This document shows, piece by piece, positions 44,014 through 52,925 of a stretch of DNA of 64,000 bases. Where the stretch lies: contig NZ_KB976987.1 of assembly GCF_000399685.1 (NCBI RefSeq), positions 1,627,184-1,691,183 on the forward strand, given 5' to 3'. Within the stretch, counting starts at the first letter, position 1, and the number at the start of each line of letters is the position of its first letter. The notes under the pieces are model-generated. The model worked only from the letters and a program-made list of their open reading frames with translations. It searched no databases and was not told where the DNA came from. This DNA comes from Acinetobacter pittii ANC 4050. GTDB lineage: Bacteria; Pseudomonadota; Gammaproteobacteria; Pseudomonadales; Moraxellaceae. The position numbers were made by a program, and so were the translations under genes.

Positions 44014-46248
44014 TTAGTATTTAAAGTTAACTGATAATACTGCACTACGTCCTTCTGCTTCAGTTGCATAGTGTGAAGCGTACGCTTTAGTAAAGTAACG
44101 CTTATCAGAAAGGTTATTTAAGTTAAGTTGTAAGTTAACATTCTTGTTAACGTCATAACGAGCCATCGCATCATAACGAACATACGATGGAACCCATTTT
44201 GTATTAGCTGCATCACCATATACTTTGTCAGCATAGAAAGCGCCAGCACCCACAGTAACTTGAGGCAATACTTTGTATGTAGTCCATAAAGTTGCAGAGT
44301 TTTTAGGTACGTTTGGAAGGTGCTTACCTTTAGCTGCATTTTCAGGATTACATACCCCAGCACGACTACAGCTTGGCCCTGGATCAGTATTTTCACTATC
44401 TAAGTAGGTGTAGCCTGCGCTCACAGCCCATTTATCAGTGATATTTCCGTTTGCTGAAAGTTCAATACCGTCAACTTTACTATCGCCGCCATTCGTATAA
44501 TGACTTGAATCTACTTGAATACGTGTATTTTGTTTCTCTGTACGGAAAATGGCAGCAGTCAAATTAAGTTTTTCGTTTAGAACGTTCCACTTTGTACCCA
44601 ATTCAATGGTTTGGCTTTCTTCTGGCTTAAGGTCCATATAAGCTTGACCGATTGACTCAGAACCATCACCACCATCTACACCTACTGGGTTAGCGGAAGT
44701 TGCATAACTTGCATAAATACTACCATTTTCAGTAGGCTTGAAAGTTACGCCTGCATTGTAAGTAACAAAATCTTTATTACTCTCGATTTTAGCGCCAGTT
44801 GCATTGGTAACTTGTTCGGTATCAAACTTATCCCAACGAACACCTAAATCAAGTAACCATTGAGGATTAAACTCAATATTATCCAATAAATAGACAGAAG
44901 TATTTTTTGTAGTCGTTGTCGTAGTTGCTTTATTGGCGATACGACCACCTAACCATGCATCTTTAGAATTAGGATTTGTTAATGAAGTACACCATGCATC
45001 ATTAATAGCACAGTCACTATTAAAACCGCCCGTTGTAGAACCTTCATACCCTGGATATGTTGTCGAGTAGCTACCTTTATCTGACTCTTGATCACTGTAT
45101 TCTGCACCGACATTAAAGCTATGCTTGATAGCTCCAGTATTAAACTTGCCTCTTAAAGATAATTGGTCAGTGAAAATATCAGTATCTGTAATTCGAGAGT
45201 TAATACGACGCCAAACTTTACCGTTCGCTACATTCCCTTTTGAATCATCTGGCTGAGTCCAAAGGTAATCATTTTTTGATTTGCTGTAGAGTACAGTGTT
45301 AGCAAGAGTAAGATTTTCATTTAAATCATGCTCTACCTTAAAAGTACCAATATGATTTTCTTGTTTTTGGAAATCACGACCTTTTAAACCATAGTAAATA
45401 CCTTGTTTAACATCAACAGGCTTACCAACAGTTGCCTTTTTAGCCGTATCGTAATTATATGGAACACCTGAATCTGGAGTGTCATCAGATCTTAAGTAGT
45501 AATAACTTAAAGTTGTACGTGTTGGTGTATCCAATCCAAATGTAATACTAGGCGCGATACCTACACGCTTGTATTCAGCACCATCACTTTGACCCGCTTT
45601 TTCATTTTTATGCCCCATAAGGACAACGCGACCAGCAGTACCATTACCAAAGTCTTTATTACCATCTAACGTGATACGTTGATAATTATCAGTACCTGCT
45701 TGAACAGAGCCCTCTAAAGAGTCACCTTTTTTAGCAACTTTAGAAATCATGTTGATGCTACCACCAACAGAACCTGCACCGCCCATAGAAGAAGCAGACC
45801 CTTTAGTCACTTCAACTTGCTCGATAGCAAACATTTCACGGTTTTGTGATGATGAGTTACGAATACCATCAACGTACATTGAACTTTCAGAGTTGTAACC
45901 ACGAATAAATGGGCGATCACCATTTGGGTTACCGCCTTCACCTGCGCCTAAAGTAATGCCTGGGACAGTACGAAGTGCATCACTTAATGTATTTACTTTC
46001 GTATCTTCAATAAGTTGCTTTGAAATTACTGAAACTGATTTTGGAGTATTTAATAAAGGTGCTATGAACTTAGTATTAGCTGATTTATCAACTTTAAGGC
46101 TCTGTGTAACTTCTGCATCTGCTTGCACATGAATCAATGGAAGTGGTACAGAGTTTTCCTGAGCAGCTATTGCAGTTGTAGCTACAATTGATAATGAAGA
46201 CGCTATTGCTGATTTAGCAATCTTCTTACGAGACTTAATAAATTCCAT
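44014..46248 (-). CDS. piuA: TonB-dependent siderophore receptor, PiuA/Fiu type
   Basis: 744 residues: a signal peptide (IAKSAIASSLSIVATTAIAA), a TonB-box region, the plug domain (TPKSVSVISKQLIEDTKVNTLSDALRTVPGI, FIRGYNSESSMYVDGIRN, VEVTKGSASSMGGAGSVGGSINMISK) and a 22-strand barrel with the terminal Phe/aromatic motif (SVNFKY). Two loop cysteine pairs are visible (SDCAINDAWC and PSCSRAGVC). The sequence and the piuC neighbour fit PiuA, a catecholate receptor through which cefiderocol can enter in Acinetobacter. No disruption is seen. A Fur-box-like site precedes it. Confidence 0.92.
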   Translation of the reverse strand: MEFIKSRKKIAKSAIASSLSIVATTAIAAQENSVPLPLIHVQADAEVTQSLKVDKSANTKFIAPLLNTPKSVSVISKQLIEDTKVNTLSDALRTVPGITLGAGEGGNPNGDRPFIRGYNSESSMYVDGIRNSSSQNREMFAIEQVEVTKGSASSMGGAGSVGGSINMISKVAKKGDSLEGSVQAGTDNYQRITLDGNKDFGNGTAGRVVLMGHKNEKAGQSDGAEYKRVGIAPSITFGLDTPTRTTLSYYYLRSDDTPDSGVPYNYDTAKKATVGKPVDVKQGIYYGLKGRDFQKQENHIGTFKVEHDLNENLTLANTVLYSKSKNDYLWTQPDDSKGNVANGKVWRRINSRITDTDIFTDQLSLRGKFNTGAIKHSFNVGAEYSDQESDKGSYSTTYPGYEGSTTGGFNSDCAINDAWCTSLTNPNSKDAWLGGRIANKATTTTTTKNTSVYLLDNIEFNPQWLLDLGVRWDKFDTEQVTNATGAKIESNKDFVTYNAGVTFKPTENGSIYASYATSANPVGVDGGDGSESIGQAYMDLKPEESQTIELGTKWNVLNEKLNLTAAIFRTEKQNTRIQVDSSHYTNGGDSKVDGIELSANGNITDKWAVSAGYTYLDSENTDPGPSCSRAGVCNPENAAKGKHLPNVPKNSATLWTTYKVLPQVTVGAGAFYADKVYGDAANTKWVPSYVRYDAMARYDVNKNVNLQLNLNNLSDKRYFTKAYASHYATEAEGRSAVLSVNFKY

Positions 46249-46282
46249 ATGTATTTTGTGTGTTCATGTAAATATTAGCGCG

Positions 46283-46305
46283 AATAATAATGATTATTGA
46301 TTATT
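46283..46305 (-). promoter_or_regulatory. Fur-box-like site upstream of piuA
   Basis: AATAATAATGATTATTGATT (46284 on) resembles the consensus GATAATGATAATCATTATC, about 40 bp upstream of the piuA start. Match is by eye. Confidence 0.6.
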
Positions 46306-46441
46306 AAAACAATAATTTAATATAAAAATCCTATAACTCGCGTTCAGAAAAATTTAATAATCCATTGATTTTCATTAAAAATATTTAACAAAATTATTTT
46401 ATTTTTCCTCAAAACTTGTTTTTATTATTATTTTTATATAG

Positions 46442-46462
46442 AAGCCCTTTTTTAAAGGGCTC
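46442..46462 (-). terminator. Terminator at end of prophage lysis genes
   Basis: AGCCCT and AGGGCT flank a T/A-rich loop and overlap the stop codon of the Rz1-like gene. The same hairpin is kept in the remnant next to azlD. Confidence 0.65.
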
Positions 46463-46550
46463 TTATGTAGATCGAAACCGAAACATTGCTATTAATAGTA
46501 TGAGCTGTGCATCCTGATAAAAGAATACATAACAATATTAAAGTTTTCAT
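46452..46550 (-). CDS. Rz1-like small lipoprotein of the prophage lysis cassette
   Basis: 32 residues: MKTLILLCILLSGC, then TAHTINSNVSVSIYIRAL. The signal peptide and LSGC lipobox predict an outer-membrane lipoprotein of about 19 mature residues. The ATG overlaps the endolysin stop (ATGA), the coupling expected of a lysis cassette. Lambda Rz1 is also a tiny lipoprotein, but it needs an Rz partner and no Rz gene is seen, so it may be a one-piece or decayed spanin. Two related remnants lie near azlCD. Confidence 0.65.
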   Translation of the reverse strand: MKTLILLCILLSGCTAHTINSNVSVSIYIRAL

Positions 46551-47092
46551 AAAGAAATCCGGTTAGCGACCCAACCATAGAAAAACTGTTCTTGTGAGGG
46601 ATTACGTTCACAGATTTCAATGTAACGTTGGCCTTGCATGATATTAAGTACTCGCACTAATACTTTTTCACCGTCTTTCCCGCGTTTGGCCAAGTAAGTT
46701 TTAAGTGCATTTAATGTCGCTGGACCATAGATTCCATCTACTGATAGATCTGGCCACCCTGCTTTACCCTGGTTATTTAGTAAATTTAAAGCACGCTGTA
46801 AAAGTGGTTTTGCAAATCCAGTACCACAATTTACACCGGTATCTAAAAGCTCTTCAGCTACTGCTGAACTAATAGAATTAACCTTATCAAAACGCGGAGC
46901 CGTCCAATAATTCTTTCGGTAAATCACTTTGGCCGCATCTAAAGGCAGATTACGCATGTTACCTTTAAACCCGTTTGCACGTGCTACTGCTTCAGTAATG
47001 CCGTATTTGGTTGCACCTCCTCGATCTGCTGGGTTATTCACATACCCACCTTCGCGTTTAATCAACTCATCAAGATATTGTTCGATGTTCAT
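46547..47092 (-). CDS. Endolysin, glycoside hydrolase family 108
   Basis: 181 residues from the ATG at 47092, which has AGAGGAAA upstream. KREGGYVNNPADRGGATKYGIT contains the GH108 catalytic Glu (EGGY) and the GGxTxYGI motif. A C-terminal peptidoglycan-binding segment runs through DLSVDGIYGPATLNALKTYL. No signal peptide is seen, so it needs the holin to reach the wall. It follows the holin gene after a small terminator-like hairpin. Confidence 0.92.
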   Translation of the reverse strand: MNIEQYLDELIKREGGYVNNPADRGGATKYGITEAVARANGFKGNMRNLPLDAAKVIYRKNYWTAPRFDKVNSISSAVAEELLDTGVNCGTGFAKPLLQRALNLLNNQGKAGWPDLSVDGIYGPATLNALKTYLAKRGKDGEKVLVRVLNIMQGQRYIEICERNPSQEQFFYGWVANRISL

Positions 47093-47112
47093 TTCAATTT
47101 CCTCTGATAATA

Positions 47113-47132
47113 AAAAACCGCCCGAAGGCGGC
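47113..47132 (-). terminator. Hairpin between holin and endolysin
   Basis: CCGCC-TTCG-GGCGG followed by TTTTTT on the minus strand, directly behind the holin stop. Similar small hairpins separate several prophage genes. Confidence 0.75.
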
Positions 47133-47133
47133 A

Positions 47134-47523
47134 TTAACTGTTCTCGATGTCTTTTCTGGCTTTTTTAAACTCTTTGATCACTTCAACGATCGTTTTACCT
47201 TCCTGTTTATCTATGAAATTAAAGATCCATCGGACTAAAGCCCAACCGGGTAATCCACATACAAAGAAGAAGCCTCCTAAGGCAATCATCCCCCATACAT
47301 CAGTCACCCATTCGTGAAGACCCCACTTTACGATAATGAATGAGCCGCCAGCTAGACTTGATACGACTGTACAAATTAGACCTACGGCCCATTCCTGAGG
47401 TGATCGTGGCATACGTGTCATTAATACTACTGCTGCAACTAAAGCGACAGCTAAAGTCACCATAATTGCTGCACCATAAAATTTTAAAATTGCTGTTAAA
47501 CCACTTGTTGAAACTGGTTCCAT
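47134..47523 (-). CDS. Putative phage holin
   Basis: 129 residues with about three hydrophobic segments (FYGAAIMVTLAVALVAAVVLM, WAVGLICTVVSSLAGGSFIIV and MIALGGFFFVCGLPGWALV) and a charged C-terminal tail (KEGKTIVEVIKEFKKARKD-like). Size, topology and position just upstream of the endolysin fit a class I-like holin. Family assignment is from topology and context. Confidence 0.75.
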   Translation of the reverse strand: MEPVSTSGLTAILKFYGAAIMVTLAVALVAAVVLMTRMPRSPQEWAVGLICTVVSSLAGGSFIIVKWGLHEWVTDVWGMIALGGFFFVCGLPGWALVRWIFNFIDKQEGKTIVEVIKEFKKARKDIENS

Positions 47524-47551
47524 TTATATCTCCAGTAAAATAAGACAATAA

Positions 47552-47584
47552 AAAAACCCTCTACTTCTAAAGCAAAGGGTTTTT
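47552..47584. terminator. Terminator upstream of holin
   Basis: AAAAACCCT ... AGGGTTTTT hairpin between the holin start and the opposite-strand lipoprotein gene. Confidence 0.6.
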
Positions 47585-47692
47585 AAGGTTTCATAAATAA
47601 AGCCGCTAAATCAGAATGTATTCAAAAATGTAATACACGCTATTTGGTAGATTGGTATTAAAATAAAAAAGACTTGTCTACTTTACCTTAAT

Positions 47693-48115
47693 ATGAATTT
47701 GAAAAATATTTTTACTATTGCTTTGATATTTCTACTATCGGCATGTACTTCAAAGTCCTCTGTAATTTTCACAGAATTTCAAAATGAAAGTATTCTTACT
47801 ATTAGACCAAGATCAGGTCATATATCTCTAACTTTGCGTTGTAATTTAATTTCTAAAAATCCAACACTTAAAATCTATAGTCCAGTAAATCTTGAAAAGA
47901 AATTTGCATTTTATACGGATGGAAAATATGAAGTATATTATTCGGGCATAAAAAATGATCGATATGTCTTTTCTCAAGAAAATAGTAAAAAAATTTTAAA
48001 TAGCATGTACAAGTCAAAAACCTTGGTGATAAAAACCTCCTCTGGGGTTAAAACAAGTATTCAACTTGAAGGCATTAATAAAGTTATTAGAAAATACTTC
48101 ACTCAATGCCTTTAA
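47693..48115 (+). CDS. Prophage lipoprotein on opposite strand (moron candidate)
   Basis: 140 residues: MNLKNIFTIALIFLLSAC, an LSAC lipobox, then a mostly beta-like domain (VIFTEFQNESILTIRPRSG) with two more Cys. It runs against all late genes between the tail-tip gene and the holin, the usual place for an independently expressed lysogenic-conversion gene. Its very low GC and lack of family similarity support a late acquisition. Function unknown; superinfection exclusion is one possibility. Confidence 0.7.
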   Translation: MNLKNIFTIALIFLLSACTSKSSVIFTEFQNESILTIRPRSGHISLTLRCNLISKNPTLKIYSPVNLEKKFAFYTDGKYEVYYSGIKNDRYVFSQENSKKILNSMYKSKTLVIKTSSGVKTSIQLEGINKVIRKYFTQCL

Positions 48116-48141
48116 GCTTAGTTCTTCTTTCTTTCAAAGTA

Positions 48142-51100
48142 TTAAAGGGTTTGTAAAATTTTCCCTCCATTGATCAATTGTGTTGTGAGTGGTGAAATTC
48201 CGACAATTGCGGCACCGCCTGCACCCGGTTGCCCTTCAGTTGTTCCATGGTAATTCCAGTTCCATGTTCCATCGTTGGTAGACTTGGTACCACGTTGGCC
48301 CCATCCACCACCATCACCCGACAATGGAGATCCATAACGATCATCATTTGGGGTTCTATATCCTTTACCTGGTATTTCAGCCTCAGCATCAGTCACTTTT
48401 ACAACCAGTAAATATCCCCCATCAAGATACCAACGCCAGTCCTGAGTATCATTATAGATTGGCTGTCCTGTCATAACCCTGCCAAACGGCGCCCCAGCTC
48501 CACCAGGAACACCTTGCACTCCATAGCCGAGTTCAGTGTAAATACCACTAGGAGTTGCACCACCACCTGAACCGCCACGAGCCAGTGTCCCTCCATCAAT
48601 GATCAGGTTTAACTTACTGTGCCGGTTCATTAGACCTGGTGCGCCTTGGAATCCGTCACGGCGAGTTTTAGTAAAGCTGTAATTTGGATCACTAGACCGA
48701 CCACCATACGCTAAATGAGGAAGTCCACCATCACCACCACGCCCGACAACAGCTCCTTTAATCGTAAGATTTACGATAAGACCTGAAGGAAACTCCCCTG
48801 TATCAATCGCTGGTAATTCAGGTGCAGCTGGAACAATAAACTCTTTAGTTTCTGAATCATAAGTATGTTTATAAATCATTTTGGTTTCTGGCCGAAGTGA
48901 ACTTGAACTCGATACCAAAGCGCCTGCTTCAACTACAAAACTAATCTCACCTGTCGTTGGCAAATCACCTCTTTGCATTTGATATAAACGCGCTAGATTA
49001 ATATCTAACTGATCGTATCGAATGTAGATCGGCGAATCATCAACTGGTACATCAATAAAGTCCTTGTCATTGAGGTAGTAACGTACATCGTAATTCACTG
49101 CCGTAATGGTATTTGAGAATTGGTCAACCGGATCTTTCTTAGCAACCAAGTAAGGCAATGAACCCTTTGTATCGTCATTCACGACTGTATAAATCGTATT
49201 AACGAAATCATCAGGACTTAACTTTAATGCCCCGTTTGGTAAGCGACCTAAAACCACTTTGTTCTTAGCAGACCCAGCAGTGATAGGAATCAAGTCAACG
49301 CTACCATCTCCCATTTGTAGATAAATCACATAACTCTTACCTGCAATGAAATCGACATCATGGCTCAATGTAAGAATTAAGCCCTCTTGCTGCACTACCT
49401 CGCCGCTTTGATGAATTCCATTTCTATAATCAGCTACAGCGATGCGATCACGTAAAACCAGCAATTCAGACTCAGGTGCTGCATCAAAGGTGATAGATTT
49501 GCGCTGAAAACGGAGCTTGTTCCAAAGCCGGTACGCATTGAAATGCGCTTGCCACTTATTACGTACACCTACCGATTTCACCTCTTTAGGGTTCTTGGTT
49601 CCTTTATCCGGCAAGTAGATATTAATACGGCTATCATCGGTCGGATCCGTGTATTCATAGATCAACCCATCGTAATCATCCATTATACCAAAGGTCAGAT
49701 CATGCTTATAACTATCAGGGATGATATTCCTGAAGTTGAACAGCAACACCGAGTTATCTGTTGGTCGTTCAAAGTAGATCTTGAGCTTACTGTTTTGTCG
49801 ATATGCTGTACAAAACACTGCATCACAAAGGTTAGTAACTAGCTCTTCAAATGAAAGGTTTGTATCATCAATCGTAGTACAAAATTCTGCCGCTAACGGT
49901 GTGCCAAAATAATCGACAATATCGTTATAAGTACGGTAGATATTTTCTATATCAATCTCATCAATCGTACGGCGACCGATCTTGTCATCGAGCGCCATTG
50001 AGACCAGCGCATCAGCAAAGCTTGAGGTAGGAAATAGCTCAGTCGTCATCGCCCCATTTTTATAAGTGGGTAACATCCGCTGAAGATCAAAATTGATCTT
50101 GCGCGACTTAACTGCGAGCGCACCTGTAGTTGCATAAGTACGTGCACGAAAAACCGTTTCATATTCATATTTAGTGCTTTGCAGCGGGAATGCTCCGTAA
50201 AGTGCTTGCCACTTCACCTCATCAACTACACTTTCAACAGCCGGTGTAGGTGTTAAACGGCGTGCACGTACGCTGCAGCGTCCTTGGAATGTGACCATAT
50301 CCAGCGTTGCGCCAATAGTCTGCCGTGACTTTGCTGAACCTTTCAGAATGATCTGTTTCAGCATTGGATTGCCAATGGCTACACCTGATTCATTCACCGG
50401 CGTGACCTCAACTTCAAGCGTAACGTTTACAGCTGCCTGATTGCCGCCTGCTGATACCGTATAAAGCCCATTACTGGCTACAAAGTTAAAAATGACACGG
50501 CTACGTTCAATGTTGTCCAGGATGAATGGACCAATCCATTTCTCACCAATCGATGCAAGCTTTGGAGATAAAGCAGCTGTTTGTTGGTTAGATAATTCTT
50601 TTAGCTTTAACCAGTTTGGATTAACTGCAGCAGGATTTGATAACGTCATGCGATCGTCAGCAACGGATAAGACGCTATAAGTACCGTTTAAATCGTATGT
50701 TTGCCCGTTATATGTAAAAGAAGCATTGGTGATTTCAACGCGGTCATTGCTGACAAACTTAGTCGTTAAATCGATATTATTAGCAGCCGCTCGTAGAATC
50801 TCGTTTGGATAAGCAAAAATAAGATAATTAATACCTTCTAGGCTTTGAGTATCTGCTGGACGTAATATCTGGCCATTCACTGAGTTTTGATGCTGAACAC
50901 TTAATGGTGGTGTGGTAATTTCAGTACCAAGTGAAAAATAAGGCTGTCCAGAAACAATATCAACGCCTGGCCGGAAGACTTCTACTGATGCCCCTGCAAT
51001 ATCAACAATATTGGTTTCACCATCGTACGCGCCATTAATTTGATAGTGGCCACGACCAATACAGCCAACAATATGCTCAACTTCAACATTGTTTTCATAA

Positions 51101-51579
51101 ACCTTGTAAGGCACAGCAATCAGATCAGGTGTATTCCATCCAGCACCATAGTTATCTGTAATTCGGCCGTTTACCCTCATCTTATTTTCACGATTTGAAA
51201 GTTCATTATTTGCAGATGAGGATTGGTTGTTATTCTGATTGGTTTGAGCAATCGATGGTGCGGGCATTAAAAATGCAACCGCCACGCTTAAAACAATAGA
51301 AACGATTGCCGCAATAAGTGCAGGCATACCTTTCGGATTTTCAATCACAATAAAAGTGCCCGGTAAGAAATCTAGCTGTTTTAAGTCATGAGCATTCTTA
51401 GGTGTAACTTCATTGGCAAACGAAATTTCTGCATGATCCATATTGCTTGATGTATGAAAAATACGGACATGCTCAGGCATAGATTCATATTTGGAAGTTA
51501 GCCATTGCCCTATGGTGTGAGCATATTCCACTGTCTTTTCTTCAGACAAAGGATCCTGTTTATAAATAATCTTAATCAT
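48142..51579 (-). CDS. Tail tip / host specificity protein J
   Basis: 1145 residues. The N-terminal part includes a hydrophobic stretch (PALIAAIVSIVLSVAVAFLMPAP) and NRENKMRVNGRITDNYG, typical of TipJ-type tail-tip proteins. Next come lambda J-like hub domains (RVIFNFVASNGLY, VRARRLTPTP) and an FNIII-like middle. The last ~200 residues form a glycine-rich tip (GAVVGRGGDGGLPHLAYGG, GGTLARGGSGGGATPSG, GVQGVPGGAGAPFG), like the receptor-binding loops of T-even adhesins. It probably determines which host receptor is bound. It overlaps the upstream tail gene by 8 bp. Confidence 0.92.
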   Translation of the reverse strand: MIKIIYKQDPLSEEKTVEYAHTIGQWLTSKYESMPEHVRIFHTSSNMDHAEISFANEVTPKNAHDLKQLDFLPGTFIVIENPKGMPALIAAIVSIVLSVAVAFLMPAPSIAQTNQNNNQSSSANNELSNRENKMRVNGRITDNYGAGWNTPDLIAVPYKVYENNVEVEHIVGCIGRGHYQINGAYDGETNIVDIAGASVEVFRPGVDIVSGQPYFSLGTEITTPPLSVQHQNSVNGQILRPADTQSLEGINYLIFAYPNEILRAAANNIDLTTKFVSNDRVEITNASFTYNGQTYDLNGTYSVLSVADDRMTLSNPAAVNPNWLKLKELSNQQTAALSPKLASIGEKWIGPFILDNIERSRVIFNFVASNGLYTVSAGGNQAAVNVTLEVEVTPVNESGVAIGNPMLKQIILKGSAKSRQTIGATLDMVTFQGRCSVRARRLTPTPAVESVVDEVKWQALYGAFPLQSTKYEYETVFRARTYATTGALAVKSRKINFDLQRMLPTYKNGAMTTELFPTSSFADALVSMALDDKIGRRTIDEIDIENIYRTYNDIVDYFGTPLAAEFCTTIDDTNLSFEELVTNLCDAVFCTAYRQNSKLKIYFERPTDNSVLLFNFRNIIPDSYKHDLTFGIMDDYDGLIYEYTDPTDDSRINIYLPDKGTKNPKEVKSVGVRNKWQAHFNAYRLWNKLRFQRKSITFDAAPESELLVLRDRIAVADYRNGIHQSGEVVQQEGLILTLSHDVDFIAGKSYVIYLQMGDGSVDLIPITAGSAKNKVVLGRLPNGALKLSPDDFVNTIYTVVNDDTKGSLPYLVAKKDPVDQFSNTITAVNYDVRYYLNDKDFIDVPVDDSPIYIRYDQLDINLARLYQMQRGDLPTTGEISFVVEAGALVSSSSSLRPETKMIYKHTYDSETKEFIVPAAPELPAIDTGEFPSGLIVNLTIKGAVVGRGGDGGLPHLAYGGRSSDPNYSFTKTRRDGFQGAPGLMNRHSKLNLIIDGGTLARGGSGGGATPSGIYTELGYGVQGVPGGAGAPFGRVMTGQPIYNDTQDWRWYLDGGYLLVVKVTDAEAEIPGKGYRTPNDDRYGSPLSGDGGGWGQRGTKSTNDGTWNWNYHGTTEGQPGAGGAAIVGISPLTTQLINGGKILQTL

Positions 51580-51934
51580 AGTAACTGACCCGACTAAACC
51601 CCATTGCTCTGATAACGTCTTCAGCTAAATAAGTGACCCCACCTTCCATTAGATGCAGTACACGACCTAAACGAAAAAGCCCCACATGTGGGGGCTTATT
51701 TCTTTGTCTTGGATGGAAGGCGACAATGCAGCCCTCCTTGGGCATGGGCAGTGGATTTAAAAGTTTTAATCTTGATGGCAGGAAAGTAATTTTGCCTTTT
51801 GGTTGCATGAATAAATCCAAAGCCTCACTACGATCTATTCCGTAGAGATCCATTGCAGCTTCATGGGTAAAATGAACGCAGTTGTACTGCTCTTCATCGT
51901 ATTGCTTATCAAGCAAATGATCATGACTTTTCAT
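51572..51934 (-). CDS. Tail assembly protein, NlpC/P60-like
   Basis: 120 residues with a possible papain-like Cys-His pair: EQYNCVHFTHEAAMDLYG (Cys) and KPPHVGLFRLGRVLHLMEGG (His). This is the arrangement of NlpC/P60-type proteins found as lambda K-like tail-tip hydrolases just before J. It may cut peptidoglycan peptides during DNA entry. It overlaps J by 8 bp and the upstream gene by 4 bp. Confidence 0.75.
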   Translation of the reverse strand: MKSHDHLLDKQYDEEQYNCVHFTHEAAMDLYGIDRSEALDLFMQPKGKITFLPSRLKLLNPLPMPKEGCIVAFHPRQRNKPPHVGLFRLGRVLHLMEGGVTYLAEDVIRAMGFSRVSYYD

Positions 51935-52437
51935 ACAGCCCCCTTCAGACCACTAAAGCGATCCAGTGCAAAAATATCTCCAGTCTTCGCAGTATTTAAT
52001 CGTGGTGATTCAGCCTTGAATGTCACAGCTTTATGATTCATTGATATGCCTGAAAGTTTCAGTCCTAACAAATAATGGATTGGTGTATTCAAGCTGTCTG
52101 AACTATAGAGCCGATAATTTACGGTAGGCTTAACGTCTGAATATTGCCCTTCAATTACCCTTTCAAACTCATCCGGCAAGACATCACCAAGTCCTGAAAT
52201 TGAAACAGTTAAGGTCTGGTCCAGATCACCCAACATTCCAGATCTTTGGATAGACATGGGTAGATATTCATAAAAGACCTGTCCTGATCCTTCTTTATGC
52301 TGGACATAGACACCCTGATCATTGTTGCGAACAACCCGATATGTATTTAGAAAAGATGGATGTGATAACTCAATACACTCTAGTTGATAGATATCGACTT
52401 TGCGATTGAGAAAGAACTTGGCGTATTCGTTATCCAT
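51931..52437 (-). CDS. DUF1833 phage tail protein
   Basis: 168 residues from the ATG at 52437, which overlaps the upstream stop. It matches the DUF1833 minor-tail family: YAKFFLNRKVDIYQLECIELSHPSFLNTYRVV, VFYEYLPMSIQRSGMLGDLDQTLTVSISGLGDVLP and FKAESPRLNTAKTGDIF. It lies between the tape measure and J in the order of lambda L-like proteins, so it is probably part of the tail tip. Confidence 0.82.
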   Translation of the reverse strand: MDNEYAKFFLNRKVDIYQLECIELSHPSFLNTYRVVRNNDQGVYVQHKEGSGQVFYEYLPMSIQRSGMLGDLDQTLTVSISGLGDVLPDEFERVIEGQYSDVKPTVNYRLYSSDSLNTPIHYLLGLKLSGISMNHKAVTFKAESPRLNTAKTGDIFALDRFSGLKGAV

Positions 52438-52835
52438 TACACCACCCAATCACTAATAAGGGCCTGATCAGCAGTAGCATTAGGCTGGTTTTGAATAACT
52501 TCCAGCTGGGCAGTTACCCGGTAAAGATTGCCATTCACTTCGTTGGTCTTAAACGAGTTCGGAATAAAATTACATTGGTATTGCTGGCGCGTCCCCTGGT
52601 CAATGACCAGATCCGCATAAAATGATGCTGGCTTGCTTTGGTAAACACGCCAGAAAGCCATCATCTTATTGAAATCGGTTTTACTTAAATTCCAGTTCAC
52701 ATCGACTATATGACTATTACGTTTTACATCGATGTAATAGCGTCCACGCCCTCCATCCATCTGCTGACGCTTTACATCATCACCCGGTGTTACGCCATAG
52801 CCATTTGTTTGAGGATTTAGCTTTAACTTGTACAT
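52437..52835 (-). CDS. Minor tail protein (lambda M-like position)
   Basis: 132 residues: MYKLKLNPQTNGYGVTPGDDV, WNLSKTDFNKMMAFWRVYQSKPASFYADL, then NGNLYRVTAQLEVIQNQP. This beta-rich layout is common in small tail-tip proteins downstream of the tape measure. The assignment relies partly on synteny. Its stop overlaps the next ATG. Confidence 0.75.
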   Translation of the reverse strand: MYKLKLNPQTNGYGVTPGDDVKRQQMDGGRGRYYIDVKRNSHIVDVNWNLSKTDFNKMMAFWRVYQSKPASFYADLVIDQGTRQQYQCNFIPNSFKTNEVNGNLYRVTAQLEVIQNQPNATADQALISDWVV

Positions 52836-52856
52836 AACTTTCCTTCAGGTAATAAA

Positions 52857-52878
52857 AAACCACCTCGAAAGGTGGTCT
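52857..52878 (-). terminator. Small hairpin upstream of tail-tip genes
   Basis: ACCACCT-CGAA-AGGTGGT hairpin followed by TTTTTTATT on the minus strand; closes the lipoprotein gene at 52926-53513. Confidence 0.7.
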
Positions 52879-52925
52879 TATGAAACAAGGATTTGAGTTT
52901 AATTAATTACATAGATTATTTAACA

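Noticed and set aside
46249-46441. Left attachment site of the prophage
   Set aside because: The phage-host junction must be near here, but I cannot define a core repeat because the other end lies outside the window.
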